A stretch of DNA of 64,000 nt from Gammaproteobacteria bacterium (GCA_024277555.1 JAJRUY010000320.1:1-64000), one strand, 5' to 3'; shown: positions 16,780 through 26,387, counted from the first letter of the stretch. The notes: generated by a model from the sequence alone, not told the origin. A program made the numbers and translations.

Positions 16780-18579
16780 ATGAAAGCTGTTTTTTATTCA
16801 CTCGTTTTGCTTGTCTGTGGCTGTACCACCCAGGTTCAGCCTGACCTGAAGCATGCTGTTGAAGAAATAATAGCCGCCGAACGTCCCAACAGTACCAGCT
16901 GCGAAGCGGCTCGGGATCCTTTTTGTGCCATCCAGTCACCACTGTTGTATCTGGGTGATGTGGATGTGTTGTACAAGCGGCACCATGCGACATTACTCGA
17001 TATCGGTGAGAACTCACTGAAGGTTCGGTTGCACCTGATCAGGGCTGCCCGGCACAGCATCGATTTTCAGAACTTCCTGTTTCGCCGGGACGACACTGGC
17101 AGCTTGCTGATGCATGAATTGGTGCAAGCAGCGAAACGGGGAGTGCGGGTACGGGTTTTGTTTGACCAGATGTTTACCACATCCGAGTTAACTTACCTTG
17201 CCGGGCTGGCGCTGGAACACAGTAACTTCGAAGTTCGCCTTTACAACCCATTGTTTAACAATGCAAAAACGACCCGCTCCACCATGTTTGGTGGGGTCAC
17301 TTGTTGCTTCAGGCGGACCAACCAGCGTATGCACAACAAGTTGCAAGTCGTCGATGGTGTGGTTGGCATGACGGGTGGCCGCAATATTGCTGACCGCTAT
17401 TTTGATTACGATCCCGACTACGACTTCAAGGATCGGGAAGTGCTGGTTTTCGGGGCGGTCGCTGCTGAGATGAGTGCTTCTTTTGACCTGTTCTGGGTCA
17501 GTGATATCACTGCCGAAATTAGCCATCTGCGTGACATTGCGCCGCTGATAGCCAATGACGAGGGCTATCGTTCAAGTAGCTACACGGTTGCTGCAAGGTT
17601 GCAGCCCTTGCTGGCCGACATTGTAGATGCACGCTTGATGCACAGGCTTTTTGTACAAACTGCGCATCCGGTTGACTCGGTTGGGTACTATTATGACCTG
17701 CCGCATGCTGATAACACGGGTGACGTACCTCATATCGATAGCACGGCTGGACTGCATGCCACGCTGGCGCGGGCGGAAAAGTCGGTGCTTGTACAGTCGC
17801 CGTATCTTGTTCTGTCCCGACGCACACGAAATGTTTTCAAGGCCTTGCGCACTGACCATCCGGAAATCGAGTTGGTATTTTCTACCAACAGCCTGGCGTC
17901 TACCGATGCTTTTTCTGCTTATTCCAACACCCACAAGCACAAGAAACACTACATCAAAGCCCTCGGTTTTGACCTTTATGAATTTCGCCCGTATGCGGCT
18001 GATGCGGCAGAGTTCTTTCCGCGCCTGCCCGCCTTGATTGCTGAAAAACAAAGCGGCATGAACAGCGGGAGGATTCCTGCCGTTGGTCCTAACCCTACGC
18101 TGGACATGCCAGGCCCAAGGGTTGGCCTGCATGCCAAGTCTTTCGTTATTGATGGACATATTTCCATGGTCGGTTCGCATAATCTCGACCCGCGCGGTGA
18201 AGGCTACAACACAGAGAATGGCGTGATCATTGATGACGTGGCGTTTGCCCGGGAACTGGAAAACAGCATCCGCAGAGACATCGAGCCGGGCAATAGCTGG
18301 GTGGCAGCCATGAAACCTCCAGGACCGCCGTTGTTGGGTAGCATAAACGGTGCCATTGAATCAGTTTCGCGCAGTCTGCCGATTTTTGATATCTGGCCTT
18401 ACCGCTCAACAACGGTCTATGAACTACGGTCTGGCGGAACCGTTACTGCACCCGGAAAGGAGGGGTTCTATGAGAACTACCGGCCGGTGGGCAGCTTTCC
18501 CGACGTGACCAGTAGCAAGCGGCGTTGGCAGGTAATTTTGATCAGTTCGTTCATGGGCTTTATTACGCCGGTCCTCTGA
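16780..18579 (+). CDS. Phospholipase D-family lipoprotein (cardiolipin synthase C-like)
   Basis: This 599-residue protein begins with a lipoprotein signal (lipobox VCGC, Cys15). Both HKD motifs are intact: H185-x-K187-x4-D192 and H451-x-K453-x4-D458, each followed by the usual G(S/G)xN. PLD-family enzymes with this pattern join or exchange phospholipid head groups, and ClsC/YmdC is the closest named type by layout. The lipid anchor suggests action at the periplasmic face of a membrane. Its last 17 bases overlap the convergent acyltransferase gene. Substrate is inferred from the family only. Confidence 0.85.
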   Translation: MKAVFYSLVLLVCGCTTQVQPDLKHAVEEIIAAERPNSTSCEAARDPFCAIQSPLLYLGDVDVLYKRHHATLLDIGENSLKVRLHLIRAARHSIDFQNFLFRRDDTGSLLMHELVQAAKRGVRVRVLFDQMFTTSELTYLAGLALEHSNFEVRLYNPLFNNAKTTRSTMFGGVTCCFRRTNQRMHNKLQVVDGVVGMTGGRNIADRYFDYDPDYDFKDREVLVFGAVAAEMSASFDLFWVSDITAEISHLRDIAPLIANDEGYRSSSYTVAARLQPLLADIVDARLMHRLFVQTAHPVDSVGYYYDLPHADNTGDVPHIDSTAGLHATLARAEKSVLVQSPYLVLSRRTRNVFKALRTDHPEIELVFSTNSLASTDAFSAYSNTHKHKKHYIKALGFDLYEFRPYAADAAEFFPRLPALIAEKQSGMNSGRIPAVGPNPTLDMPGPRVGLHAKSFVIDGHISMVGSHNLDPRGEGYNTENGVIIDDVAFARELENSIRRDIEPGNSWVAAMKPPGPPLLGSINGAIESVSRSLPIFDIWPYRSTTVYELRSGGTVTAPGKEGFYENYRPVGSFPDVTSSKRRWQVILISSFMGFITPVL

Positions 18580-19150
18580 CGTCTGTGTGAGGTTCAGCTT
18601 TCACCTGGATCAGGCTCTCGTTGTGTGGATTTTTGCCCTGCTTGTCCTGGTAAAACTCCCGTATCAGCTCAAAATCCGCATCAATGTCATCACCTGGATG
18701 GAGCGTGTGGCTCACGCCGACCTGTTTCTTTCCAAAATCCAGGTAGCCCAGTGCGATCGGGACTTTAGCGGCCCTGGCGACATGGTAAAAACCGGTTTTC
18801 CAATGATCAGTTTTACTGCGGGTGCCCTCCGGCGCCAGCCCGAAGATAAATTCATCGGACTCCTCAAACAGGTCTGCCAGTTGTTGAATCAGGTTCAGGC
18901 TGTGTGCCCGGTCGACGGGCCTGCCGCCCAGCGCACGAAAGAACCAGCCAAAAGGCCAGCGGAAGATGGTGTGTTTGCCGATCCAGTGAACGTCCAGGCC
19001 AGCCGCTTTAACCGCCATAATTGCCAGCGGGAAATCCCAGTTACTGGTGTGAGGCGCAGCGATAACTACGTATTTTTTAGCCTTGGGGAAATCCGCCCTG
19101 AGTTCCCAGCCGAGTGCAGTGAGTAGCCACCTGGACAAGTGCGCAACCAT
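18563..19150 (-). CDS. PlsC-like lysophospholipid acyltransferase family protein
   Basis: This 195-residue member of the glycerolphosphate acyltransferase superfamily has the catalytic HX4D as HTSNWD (34-39) and the substrate-binding APEGTRSKTDHWKTGFYHVA block. The short form without long membrane segments resembles a group of small 1-acyl-glycerophosphate acyltransferase-like proteins. The acyl acceptor is uncertain. It follows ubiB by 7 bp on the minus strand, so it probably ends the hslVU-ubiEJB transcript. Confidence 0.85.
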   Translation of the reverse strand: MVAHLSRWLLTALGWELRADFPKAKKYVVIAAPHTSNWDFPLAIMAVKAAGLDVHWIGKHTIFRWPFGWFFRALGGRPVDRAHSLNLIQQLADLFEESDEFIFGLAPEGTRSKTDHWKTGFYHVARAAKVPIALGYLDFGKKQVGVSHTLHPGDDIDADFELIREFYQDKQGKNPHNESLIQVKAEPHTDVRGPA

Positions 19151-19157
19151 GCGTGGG

Positions 19158-20813
19158 TCATCTAAGTGATTTTGAAATCAGCCAGCCGCCCGCTACCAGC
19201 AACAGGAGACCCGGAACAGAATACCCCCACAGAAACCAGGGGCCGGTTTCCATCGCGGCGAGAACGGCGCCAGAGATGCTCAATGATCCCCCGGCCAGCG
19301 CCTGCACAGTCTGGTGTTGCGCCCTGGTTTTTTCCTGCCTGCGTCCCGCCGTATCTCTGGAAGGGTTGGTGAGCATACTGGGGTCGGCATTGGCTTTGGC
19401 CAACAGGTTGTGCATCAGGTCACGAACCTCGGGTGCCTGGGCCAGCCACCTGGGCAAGCGCTCACGCGCTTCGCGGATGAGTTTATCCGGGCTGTTTTTA
19501 TTTCTCAGGATCGCTTCAAGTTCAGGTTTGGCGACTGACCAGATATCAATTTCCGGGTCCAGCTGACGGCCCAGACCTTCAATATTCAGCAGGGTTTTTT
19601 GTAACATCAGTAGCTGTGGTTGTAAGGTCAGCTCGAAACGGCGCGCGACGGAGAACAGGTCATACAACAGCTTACCGAAAGACACTTCATTCAGTGGGCG
19701 GGTAAAGTTAGGCTCGCCCACCGTCCTGACCGCTGCTTCCAGCGCATCGAGGCGGGTACTTGCCGGCACCCAGCCTGCGTCTATATGCAGCGCGGCCACG
19801 CGCCGGTAGTCCTGATTGAATAAGGCCAAAAAGTTTTCAGAAATATAGTACAGGTCCCGGGGTGAAAGGCTGGCAACGATGCCAAAGTCCATCGCGATGT
19901 AAGTGGGATCATCCGGATTGGTGGCGTCTACCAGGATGTTGCCCGGGTGCATGTCCGCATGAAACAGATTGTCGCGGAACACCTGGGTATAGAAGACCCG
20001 GATTCCGCGCCGAGCCAGTTTTTTCAGATCGACGCCGTGTGCGCGCAAGCCCTCAATATCACCGATGGGAAGTCCGGATACGCGCTCCATGACCATTACC
20101 CGCCGTTTGCACCACTTCCAGTAAACTTCCGGGATATACAGGTCGTTTGAGTCTTTGAAATTACGCCTCAGTATCGAAGCGTTGGCAGCTTCACGCTGCA
20201 TATCAAGCTCATCAAATACCACACTTTCGAATTCTCGCACCACCTCCAGTGGTTGCACCCTGGCGCCGCTCTGCATGAATTTGTCTGCCAGTCGCGCGAT
20301 GGTCTTAAGCAGGTCGATATCCTTGCGCAGTTGCTTGTCGATTCCCGGGCGCACGACTTTGACCACGGCTTCACGGCCGTCGTGCAGGGTCGCGGGGTGT
20401 ACCTGGGCAATCGATGCAGAGGCCAGCGGTTTGGCATCAAAAGAAGCAAACACTTCATCGACTGGCTTGCCGAGTGCATCTTCAATAATTTTTCTGGCCT
20501 GCTCACCCGGGAATGGCGGAACCTGATCTTGCAGCAAGGCCAGTTCATCTGCAATATCCTGCGGTAACAAGTCGCGCCGGGTAGACAGGATCTGTCCGAA
20601 TTTTACGTACACAGGGCCGAGTTCCTGCAAAGCCAGGCGTAAGCGTTCACCGCGGGGTAAATCCGACAGGTCTTTACCGGTGGGTATGAAAGCGCGCAAC
20701 CAGCGTATGGGTGCGGGCAACTGCACTGTGCTGAACAGCTTGTCGAGTCGGTAGCGCTTGACGATGACACTGATGTGCCAGATGCGCAGAAACTGGCGCA
20801 GGCTACTTGTCAT
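19158..20813 (-). CDS. ubiB: Ubiquinone biosynthesis protein kinase-like UbiB
   Basis: This 551-residue atypical kinase-like protein of the ABC1/ADCK/UbiB family is needed for ubiquinone synthesis. It shows KFGQ (71-74, the KxGQ motif), the alanine-rich loop PLASAS that replaces the glycine loop, the catalytic segment HADMHPGN (285-292) and a DFG-type MDFGIVA. Two hydrophobic helices end the protein (SGAVLAAM and VPGLLLLVAGGWLI), anchoring it in the inner membrane. It overlaps ubiJ by four bases, giving the conserved ubiE-ubiJ-ubiB order. Confidence 0.97.
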   Translation of the reverse strand: MTSSLRQFLRIWHISVIVKRYRLDKLFSTVQLPAPIRWLRAFIPTGKDLSDLPRGERLRLALQELGPVYVKFGQILSTRRDLLPQDIADELALLQDQVPPFPGEQARKIIEDALGKPVDEVFASFDAKPLASASIAQVHPATLHDGREAVVKVVRPGIDKQLRKDIDLLKTIARLADKFMQSGARVQPLEVVREFESVVFDELDMQREAANASILRRNFKDSNDLYIPEVYWKWCKRRVMVMERVSGLPIGDIEGLRAHGVDLKKLARRGIRVFYTQVFRDNLFHADMHPGNILVDATNPDDPTYIAMDFGIVASLSPRDLYYISENFLALFNQDYRRVAALHIDAGWVPASTRLDALEAAVRTVGEPNFTRPLNEVSFGKLLYDLFSVARRFELTLQPQLLMLQKTLLNIEGLGRQLDPEIDIWSVAKPELEAILRNKNSPDKLIREARERLPRWLAQAPEVRDLMHNLLAKANADPSMLTNPSRDTAGRRQEKTRAQHQTVQALAGGSLSISGAVLAAMETGPWFLWGYSVPGLLLLVAGGWLISKSLR

Positions 20814-21334
20814 TGGTCACTGTCTTTCAAGAAGTCAGAAAAAATTTTGCCCGCTGCCCGGGCACCTTGCCGCGCTGTCTCCACGCCCTGGCGAATGCTC
20901 TGTGCGGCCTGATAGCCGGCGGTATCGCCGAGCATGCCAATCAACGGACCTTCCCAGTCGGGTTCCAGTTTGCCAAATATACGTTCCAGATCACGGGCCA
21001 GGCTGGCATCTCCGTTAATCTGTACTTTTGAGTCTGGCAGTCCCCAGTCAGCATCTTCCGGCTCGGCCATTGAGAACAGGGCGACAGGTGTACCGCTGAT
21101 GGTTGTGTCTGGTTCAGCATCGGCATCCAGACGCACGCGTACGACACCGTATTTGAAGGTAAAAAACAGGGTAATGCTCAGGCCTTTGATATCCAGCTGT
21201 AATAATCGCCCTTCCAGCTTTTTGATTCGCGAGGGTGATTCTTTGTCCAGCTGCAAAACCTGATTAACCGCTGTTTCCAGCGCCAGCGCCAGCATACCTG
21301 GTAAAGGTGTCTGGTAGTCAGCCACGATAGCCAC
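20810..21334 (-). CDS. ubiJ: Ubiquinone biosynthesis accessory factor UbiJ
   Basis: This 174-residue SCP2-fold protein sits between ubiE and ubiB. UbiJ is a lipid-binding scaffold of the soluble ubiquinone-synthesis complex. The layout is typical: an N-terminal helix ALALETAVNQVLQLD, a central beta-rich SCP2 domain with TISGTPVALFSMA, then DLERIFGKLEPDWE and a C-terminal amphipathic helix. It overlaps ubiE by 17 bp and ubiB by 4 bp, which supports coupled synthesis. Identification leans on order and on the SCP2 pattern. Confidence 0.93.
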   Translation of the reverse strand: MAIVADYQTPLPGMLALALETAVNQVLQLDKESPSRIKKLEGRLLQLDIKGLSITLFFTFKYGVVRVRLDADAEPDTTISGTPVALFSMAEPEDADWGLPDSKVQINGDASLARDLERIFGKLEPDWEGPLIGMLGDTAGYQAAQSIRQGVETARQGARAAGKIFSDFLKDSDQ

Positions 21335-22088
21335 TGTGGATTGCCACTATTCCACCGGTCATGTTGCGGTAGGTGACGTTGTTGAACCCCGCGTCTTCCA
21401 GCATGCCCGCCAGTTTGTCCTGGTCAGGGTGCTTGCGGATGCTCTCGGCCAGGTAGCGATAACTGTCCTCATCATCGGCGATGATCTTGCCAAGGCGCGG
21501 CAAAATACCGAACGAGTAGGTGTCGTAGATCTTTTTCAGGCCTTCAAACTCCACTTTTGAGAATTCCAGGATCATCGCCCGCCCGCCCGTTTTCAGCACC
21601 CGGAACATCTCCTTCAGCGCGGCTGGCTGATCGGTGACGTTACGCAGGCCAAAGGCGATGGTGACCGCATCAAACTCGGCATCTGCAAAGGGTAGTTGCT
21701 CGGCGTTGGCCAGGGAATACTCGATATTGCCGACCAGTCCGCGGTCTTCCATACGTTGCCGGCCGACAGCCAGCATAGCCTCATTGATGTCGCTCAGAAC
21801 CACGCTGCCGGTTGTGCCGACCTGCTTACTCATCAGAGCGGCGATATCACCGGTGCCGCCGGCGAGGTCCAGCACACGCTGTCCAGGCTGGATACCACTG
21901 ATGGCAATAAAATGGCGCTTCCACAAGCGATGTACGCCCAGTGACATCAGGTCGTTCATCAGGTCGTATTTTCCGGCTACGGATTCGAATACGTCATGTA
22001 CCAGTTGGGTCTTTTCCTCAACTGCGACATCGCGGTAGCCAAAATGCGTAGTACCTTTTGCGTTTGCTTTGTTGTCTGCCTGTTCCAT
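21318..22088 (-). CDS. ubiE: Ubiquinone/menaquinone biosynthesis C-methyltransferase UbiE
   Basis: This class I SAM methyltransferase of 256 residues C-methylates the benzoquinol ring in ubiquinone synthesis (and demethylmenaquinone where present). It contains VFESVAGKYDLMNDLMSLG near the N-terminus, the SAM motif VLDLAGGTGDIA (72-83), and the family block FGLRNVTD. The first ATG is kept because length and N-terminal THFGY pattern match the family. It is the first of the ubiE-ubiJ-ubiB set and lies 43 bp after hslU. Confidence 0.97.
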   Translation of the reverse strand: MEQADNKANAKGTTHFGYRDVAVEEKTQLVHDVFESVAGKYDLMNDLMSLGVHRLWKRHFIAISGIQPGQRVLDLAGGTGDIAALMSKQVGTTGSVVLSDINEAMLAVGRQRMEDRGLVGNIEYSLANAEQLPFADAEFDAVTIAFGLRNVTDQPAALKEMFRVLKTGGRAMILEFSKVEFEGLKKIYDTYSFGILPRLGKIIADDEDSYRYLAESIRKHPDQDKLAGMLEDAGFNNVTYRNMTGGIVAIHSGYRG

Positions 22089-22107
22089 GTGGCTATTGTA
22101 CCCGCTG

Positions 22108-22127
22108 GGTGGACATTGATGTCCACC
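22108..22127. other. Intercistronic hairpin between hslU and ubiE
   Basis: GGTGGACA and TGTCCACC pair perfectly over a four-base loop in the 43-bp gap between the hslU stop and the ubiE start. There is no T-run. It may attenuate read-through or protect the upstream transcript rather than terminate. Confidence 0.4.
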
Positions 22128-22131
22128 ATAA

Positions 22132-23481
22132 TTACAGGATGTAGCGGCTCAGGTCTTCGTTACCTGCCAATGCGTCAAGGTGCTCATTTACATAGTCGGC
22201 ATCCAGCATGATCGCTTCTCCGCTACGGTCTGGCGCCTCGAAGGAAATGATATCCAGCAGGCGCTCCATGATCGTGTGCAAACGACGGGCACCAATGTTT
22301 TCGGTGTTTTCATTCACCTGCCAGGCAATTTCGGCAATCCGTTCCACAGCACTGGCATCAAACTGGAGGTCCACGCCCTCGGTAGCCATCAGTGCGGTGT
22401 ATTGCTCGGTCAATGAGGCCTTCGGCTCAGTCAAAATACGCACGAAGTCCTTGGCGACCAGCGCCCGCAGTTCAACGCGGATGGGCAGGCGGCCCTGTAG
22501 TTCAGGGATCAGGTCAGAAGGCTTGCTCAGGTGAAATGCCCCGGATGCAATAAACAGCATGTGGTCAGTTTTGATCATGCCGTAGCGGGTAGAAACAGTA
22601 CAGCCCTCAACCAGCGGTAAAAGGTCACGCTGTACGCCTTCGCGTGAAACATCTGCTCCGGCGAATTCAGAACGCTTGGCAACCTTGTCCAGTTCATCGA
22701 TAAACACGATGCCATTTTGCTCGGCTGCTTCCAGTCCCTGCTGCTTGATCTCCTCATCATTGATGAGCCGTGCTGATTCTTCTTCAATCAGCAATGGCAT
22801 GGCATCCTTGATGCGCATTTTTCGCTTCTGGGTTTTGTTGCCCCCGATGTTCTGGAACATGCCCTGTAACTGGCTGGCCATCTCCTCCATGCCTGGCGGT
22901 GTCATGATCTCCACCCCAATCTGGGCAGAAATATCAAATTCGATTTCGCGCTCATCCAATTCGCCGGCAAGCAATTTACGCAACATTTTCTGCCGCGTTG
23001 AGGCCTGCTTGTCATTGTCTGTGCTGATTTCCGGCGTAGGTTCATTGGCGAAACCAATCGGGTTCGGCTGTGGCAGCAGAAGATCGAGGATGCGGTCACG
23101 GGCCGCGTCCTCGGCACGGGCACCAACTTTTGCCACCGCTTGCTCGCGCAACATATTGATGGACATATCCACCAGGTCGCGGATGATGGATTCAACGTCC
23201 TTGCCAACATAACCGACTTCGGTGAACTTGGTCGCTTCAACCTTAATGAAGGGCGCGTTGGCCAGTTTGGCCAGACGCCGCGCGATTTCTGTTTTGCCCA
23301 CGCCCGTGGGACCGATCATCAGGATGTTCTTTGGGGTTATTTCATTGCGCAGTTCTTCATCGACCTGCATACGCCGCCAACGGTTGCGCAGGGCGATAGC
23401 AACAGCGCGCTTGGCATCTGATTGGCTAATGATATGAGCGTCCAGTTCCTGGACGATTTCCCTTGGGGTCATTTGAGACAT
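22132..23481 (-). CDS. hslU: ATP-dependent protease ATPase subunit HslU
   Basis: HslU is the AAA+ unfoldase of the HslUV protease. The 449-residue product begins MSQMTPREIVQELD, has Walker A GPTGVGKT (57-64), the family segment GYVGKDVESIIRDL, Walker B VFIDELDK, and the sensor region ELQGRLPIRVEL. The central I-domain (about 110-240) is of normal length. The C-terminus EDLSRYIL is the tail that docks into HslV. It starts two bases after the hslV stop. Confidence 0.98.
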   Translation of the reverse strand: MSQMTPREIVQELDAHIISQSDAKRAVAIALRNRWRRMQVDEELRNEITPKNILMIGPTGVGKTEIARRLAKLANAPFIKVEATKFTEVGYVGKDVESIIRDLVDMSINMLREQAVAKVGARAEDAARDRILDLLLPQPNPIGFANEPTPEISTDNDKQASTRQKMLRKLLAGELDEREIEFDISAQIGVEIMTPPGMEEMASQLQGMFQNIGGNKTQKRKMRIKDAMPLLIEEESARLINDEEIKQQGLEAAEQNGIVFIDELDKVAKRSEFAGADVSREGVQRDLLPLVEGCTVSTRYGMIKTDHMLFIASGAFHLSKPSDLIPELQGRLPIRVELRALVAKDFVRILTEPKASLTEQYTALMATEGVDLQFDASAVERIAEIAWQVNENTENIGARRLHTIMERLLDIISFEAPDRSGEAIMLDADYVNEHLDALAGNEDLSRYIL

Positions 23482-23483
23482 GC

Positions 23484-24026
23484 TTATGTGATTTCCAGTG
23501 TTTCTATAACGATATTTTCATTGGTATAAATACAGATATTGGCCGCGATGCCCAGTGACTTTTTGACAATTTCTTCAGCAGACATTTCCGTGCCATCAAG
23601 ATAGGCCATGGCTGCTGATTGTGCGAAGGGGCCGCCGGAACCGATGGCGATAAGGCCATGCTCCGGTTCGATGACATCACCATTTCCTGAAATAAGCAGC
23701 GAGTTTTTCGTGTCGGCGATGGCCAGCAGGGCCTCAAGGCGCCGCAGCATGCGATCGGTGCGCCAGTCCTTAGCCATTTCCACCGCCGCGCGAACCAGAT
23801 TGCCGGAATGTTTCTCGAGTTTGCCTTCAAATCGCTCGAACAGGGTAAATGCGTCTGCGGTAGCGCCGGCAAAGCCTGCGATGACCTGATCTTTATATAA
23901 CCGACGCACTTTGCGTGCGTTGGATTTCATCACGGTATTGCCCAGGGTTACCTGGCCGTCGCCACCCATCACCACCTGGTTGCCCCGGCGTACCGAGCAG
24001 ATGGTTGTTCCACGATACTGTTCCAC
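23484..24026 (-). CDS. hslV: ATP-dependent protease subunit HslV
   Basis: HslV is the threonine protease chamber of HslUV. I place the start at GTG 24026 because AAGGAG lies about seven bases upstream and the product then begins EQYRGTTI as in many relatives. A longer open frame reaches 24083 without support. The nucleophile would be Thr7 (first Thr of GTTI), exposed after removal of the short leader. GGDGQVTLGNTVMK, GFAGATADAFTLFERFE and the IGSGGPFAQSAA block confirm the family. It is co-transcribed with hslU. Confidence 0.97.
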   Translation of the reverse strand: MEQYRGTTICSVRRGNQVVMGGDGQVTLGNTVMKSNARKVRRLYKDQVIAGFAGATADAFTLFERFEGKLEKHSGNLVRAAVEMAKDWRTDRMLRRLEALLAIADTKNSLLISGNGDVIEPEHGLIAIGSGGPFAQSAAMAYLDGTEMSAEEIVKKSLGIAANICIYTNENIVIETLEIT

Positions 24027-24138
24027 GCGTTTCTCCTTCTGAATGCGTGCAACAAACGTGGGGTTTTCAGCAAACGATTGCAAGCATCACACAAACCATA
24101 GATAGTTCCACGCGTGGGCATCTGTGAAAGGAGATCTT

Positions 24139-24663
24139 GTGGACATAGTGATTGAAGCAGTATGGGCCTTAGCGTTAGTGGGCGTACCGATCGCACTGTT
24201 TACACTCGCAATCGTCTGGTGGGGCATGCGCAATGGCCATTTCCCCAATGTGAATAACAGCAAGGAACTCCATCGCGAACTGAAAGTGATGACCGGCAAG
24301 AACAAAGACCCTGAAGGCAGGAAACAGGGCTTGATCTATAAAAAATGGGCAAAATTTGGTGGCGGTTTTTATGGGATTGTGGCTTTTTTTACCTATATTG
24401 TCGTGGAAGTGACTGAAATCGCCACCATGATCATAAATTTTGGTGGCTTTTGGGTTTTTATAAAGCAATTCGATATTGGCGTCATTATCAGCATATTCGT
24501 TGAAGCACTGGTCAACTTTATTGCCGCTATTGTGTGGCCGTTGTACTGGATGAAGCGAATCGATACCGAGCAAACCTGGGTGTGGTTTGTGGCCGCTTAT
24601 GCAGGTTATTCGCTTGGCCTCAGGTTGGCTCAGTTGCTGAACCAGCGCCGTTCGCAGATCTGA
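24139..24663 (+). CDS. Hypothetical polytopic membrane protein
   Basis: I do not recognise this 174-residue protein. The GTG 24139 start is supported by AAGGAG five bases upstream. Hydrophobic stretches suggest three to four membrane helices: residues about 3-28, a long region about 70-105, about 108-133, and a weaker one near the C-terminus. A polar loop rich in Lys and Asn (NNSKELHRELKVMTGKNKD) lies between the first two. It is divergent from hslV and convergent with xerC. The span 24664-24752 after it shows no clear terminator. Confidence 0.7.
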   Translation: MDIVIEAVWALALVGVPIALFTLAIVWWGMRNGHFPNVNNSKELHRELKVMTGKNKDPEGRKQGLIYKKWAKFGGGFYGIVAFFTYIVVEVTEIATMIINFGGFWVFIKQFDIGVIISIFVEALVNFIAAIVWPLYWMKRIDTEQTWVWFVAAYAGYSLGLRLAQLLNQRRSQI

Positions 24664-24752
24664 GCCTGGCACGTTCTGGTTGGTTTTGATGCCATGTATT
24701 CCTCTGAAGTATGCCCCCCACTAGCACAAACTAACCCTTACAACCCCTCGCG

Positions 24753-25640
24753 CTATTTCTTCTTCGCCCGCGGATGCGCCTTGTCATAGACTTTAGCAAG
24801 GTGCTGAAAGTCGAGGTGGGTATAAATCTGAGTGGTGGAAATATCAGCATGGCCGAGCAGTTCCTGGACACTTCTCAGGTCACCGGATGATTCCAGCATG
24901 TGACTGGCGAAACTGTGTCTGAGCAGGTGGGGGTAGACATTTTGCGGCATACCCTGGCGTTTGGCCCAATAGCGTATACGTGACTGGATGGTGCGTGGCG
25001 AGATCGGGTTGCCACGCTGGCTGACGAACACATGGGGTTCCTCAAAACTGGCGTACTGCCCACGTACCTTACGCCACTCGAGTAGCGCCTCCGCGGCGAT
25101 GCGACCGACCGGCACCATGCGACTGCGGTTGCCTTTACCGGTAACGGTCACCATGCCCGATGGCAGGTCTATCTGTTCCCAGCGCAGGTCAGTCAGTTCT
25201 GACAGGCGCAAACCGGACGAGTAAAACAATTCCATAATGGCCTTGTCGCGCACTGCCAGCGGTTTGTCGGTAGGTATGTCCAGCAGTTGGCCGACGGTGT
25301 CGGCGTCAAGTGTTGCTGGCAAGTGTCGGGGGCTTTTGGGGGCTCTGACCGCTTTTGCCGGGTTGTGCCGGGCGATGCCCTCGCGGAGCATCCAACGGAA
25401 GAAACTGCGTAAAGCCGATAGCAAGCGTTGCAGCGATTTCCCGCCCAGGCCCTGGCGGTGTTTCTGTGCAATCAGCGCGCGAATATGGTGCTGGGTCACC
25501 TGCTCAGGATTGTCTACTGCCTGTTCCTCAAGAAACGCCAGCAATTCGGCTACATCCCGACGATAGGCTATCAGCGTCCGCGCAGACAGGCCCCGCTCAT
25601 GTTCGAGATAGGCAAAGAAATTTCTGGCGTGGGTGTCCAT
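24753..25640 (-). CDS. xerC: Tyrosine recombinase XerC
   Basis: XerC acts with XerD at dif to resolve chromosome dimers. The 295-residue product has an N-terminal SAM-like core-binding domain and all six catalytic residues: Arg145 (SGLRLSEL), Lys169 (TGKGNR), His238 and Arg241 (HLLRHSFASH), His264 (LLGHADI) and Tyr273 (TQIYTH). The dapF-DUF484-xerC context, rather than a mobile element, argues for the housekeeping recombinase. The DUF484 gene ends 54 bp upstream. Confidence 0.97.
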   Translation of the reverse strand: MDTHARNFFAYLEHERGLSARTLIAYRRDVAELLAFLEEQAVDNPEQVTQHHIRALIAQKHRQGLGGKSLQRLLSALRSFFRWMLREGIARHNPAKAVRAPKSPRHLPATLDADTVGQLLDIPTDKPLAVRDKAIMELFYSSGLRLSELTDLRWEQIDLPSGMVTVTGKGNRSRMVPVGRIAAEALLEWRKVRGQYASFEEPHVFVSQRGNPISPRTIQSRIRYWAKRQGMPQNVYPHLLRHSFASHMLESSGDLRSVQELLGHADISTTQIYTHLDFQHLAKVYDKAHPRAKKK

Positions 25641-25694
25641 GTCTGACCAGCTTACACCGGCAGTGGTGGAAAATGACCTTTTAACTTAACCTGA

Positions 25695-26387
25695 TCAGGC
25701 TGATTTGCGTTGTTCTGCGGGCTCCTCAAGAGCAAGCCGGCTGGTTACAACAGCAGCCAGAAGGTCGAGGAACAGGGTTCCCATGCCAGGATAGAAGCGG
25801 GCCGGGTCGCTACTGCCGATGGCCAGCAGGCCATCCTCGCCCAGTGGTACCAGTGCCGTTGACTGCACCCATTGCCCGCGTGAAGCGAACAAGTGATCAC
25901 GCTTGTTGCGGTTCAGGCGACCACAGACGCTGACACCTTTCTCGAGGTGATCCTGGAATTGTTGCAGTTCAGGGTCGTCGCGCCGGGTGTGGAAAACAGG
26001 CGTCTTTGGGCCGGCCTCAATTTCCAGGTCAAACAGGGTGATATTGAGGATATCAGCGTTGAATTCACTTAACAGGGCTTCACTGAGGCGGTCAAAAAAT
26101 GCTGGTAAATCCCGCATTGCCATCAATTCCAGCGTTAAAACATGCAATCTGGACATCAGTTTTTCATTGTCTGTGGCAACTTGTATAAGCTGGCTCAGGC
26201 GCTGTTCCAGGACTTCGTTTTCACTGCGCAGGTATTGCACCTGTTTTTCAATCAGGGAAACTGCCGGACCGCTGGAGTGGCTTAGCTCAATATCCTTTAA
26301 CAACGCGGGCTCGCGCTCCAGAAAATCAGGGTTTTGGCGTAGAAATTTCGTTACGATTTCTTCCATTGACCTGGTGGTGTCGCTCAT
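25695..26387 (-). CDS. DUF484 family protein
   Basis: This 230-residue protein has the DUF484 layout: an N-terminal helical segment with FLRQNPDFLEREPALL, a short coiled coil (VQYLRSENEVLEQRLSQL), and a GAF-like domain ending LGEDGLLAIGSSDPARFYPGMGT. Its role is unknown. It is consistently found between dapF and xerC in gammaproteobacteria, and here its ATG overlaps the dapF stop by four bases. Membership is clear but function is not. Confidence 0.92.
   Translation of the reverse strand: MSDTTRSMEEIVTKFLRQNPDFLEREPALLKDIELSHSSGPAVSLIEKQVQYLRSENEVLEQRLSQLIQVATDNEKLMSRLHVLTLELMAMRDLPAFFDRLSEALLSEFNADILNITLFDLEIEAGPKTPVFHTRRDDPELQQFQDHLEKGVSVCGRLNRNKRDHLFASRGQWVQSTALVPLGEDGLLAIGSSDPARFYPGMGTLFLDLLAAVVTSRLALEEPAEQRKSA

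Noticed and set aside
24753..25640. Tyrosine recombinase as a phage or island integrase
   Set aside because: Context dapF-DUF484-xerC and the sequence pattern fit the housekeeping XerC.
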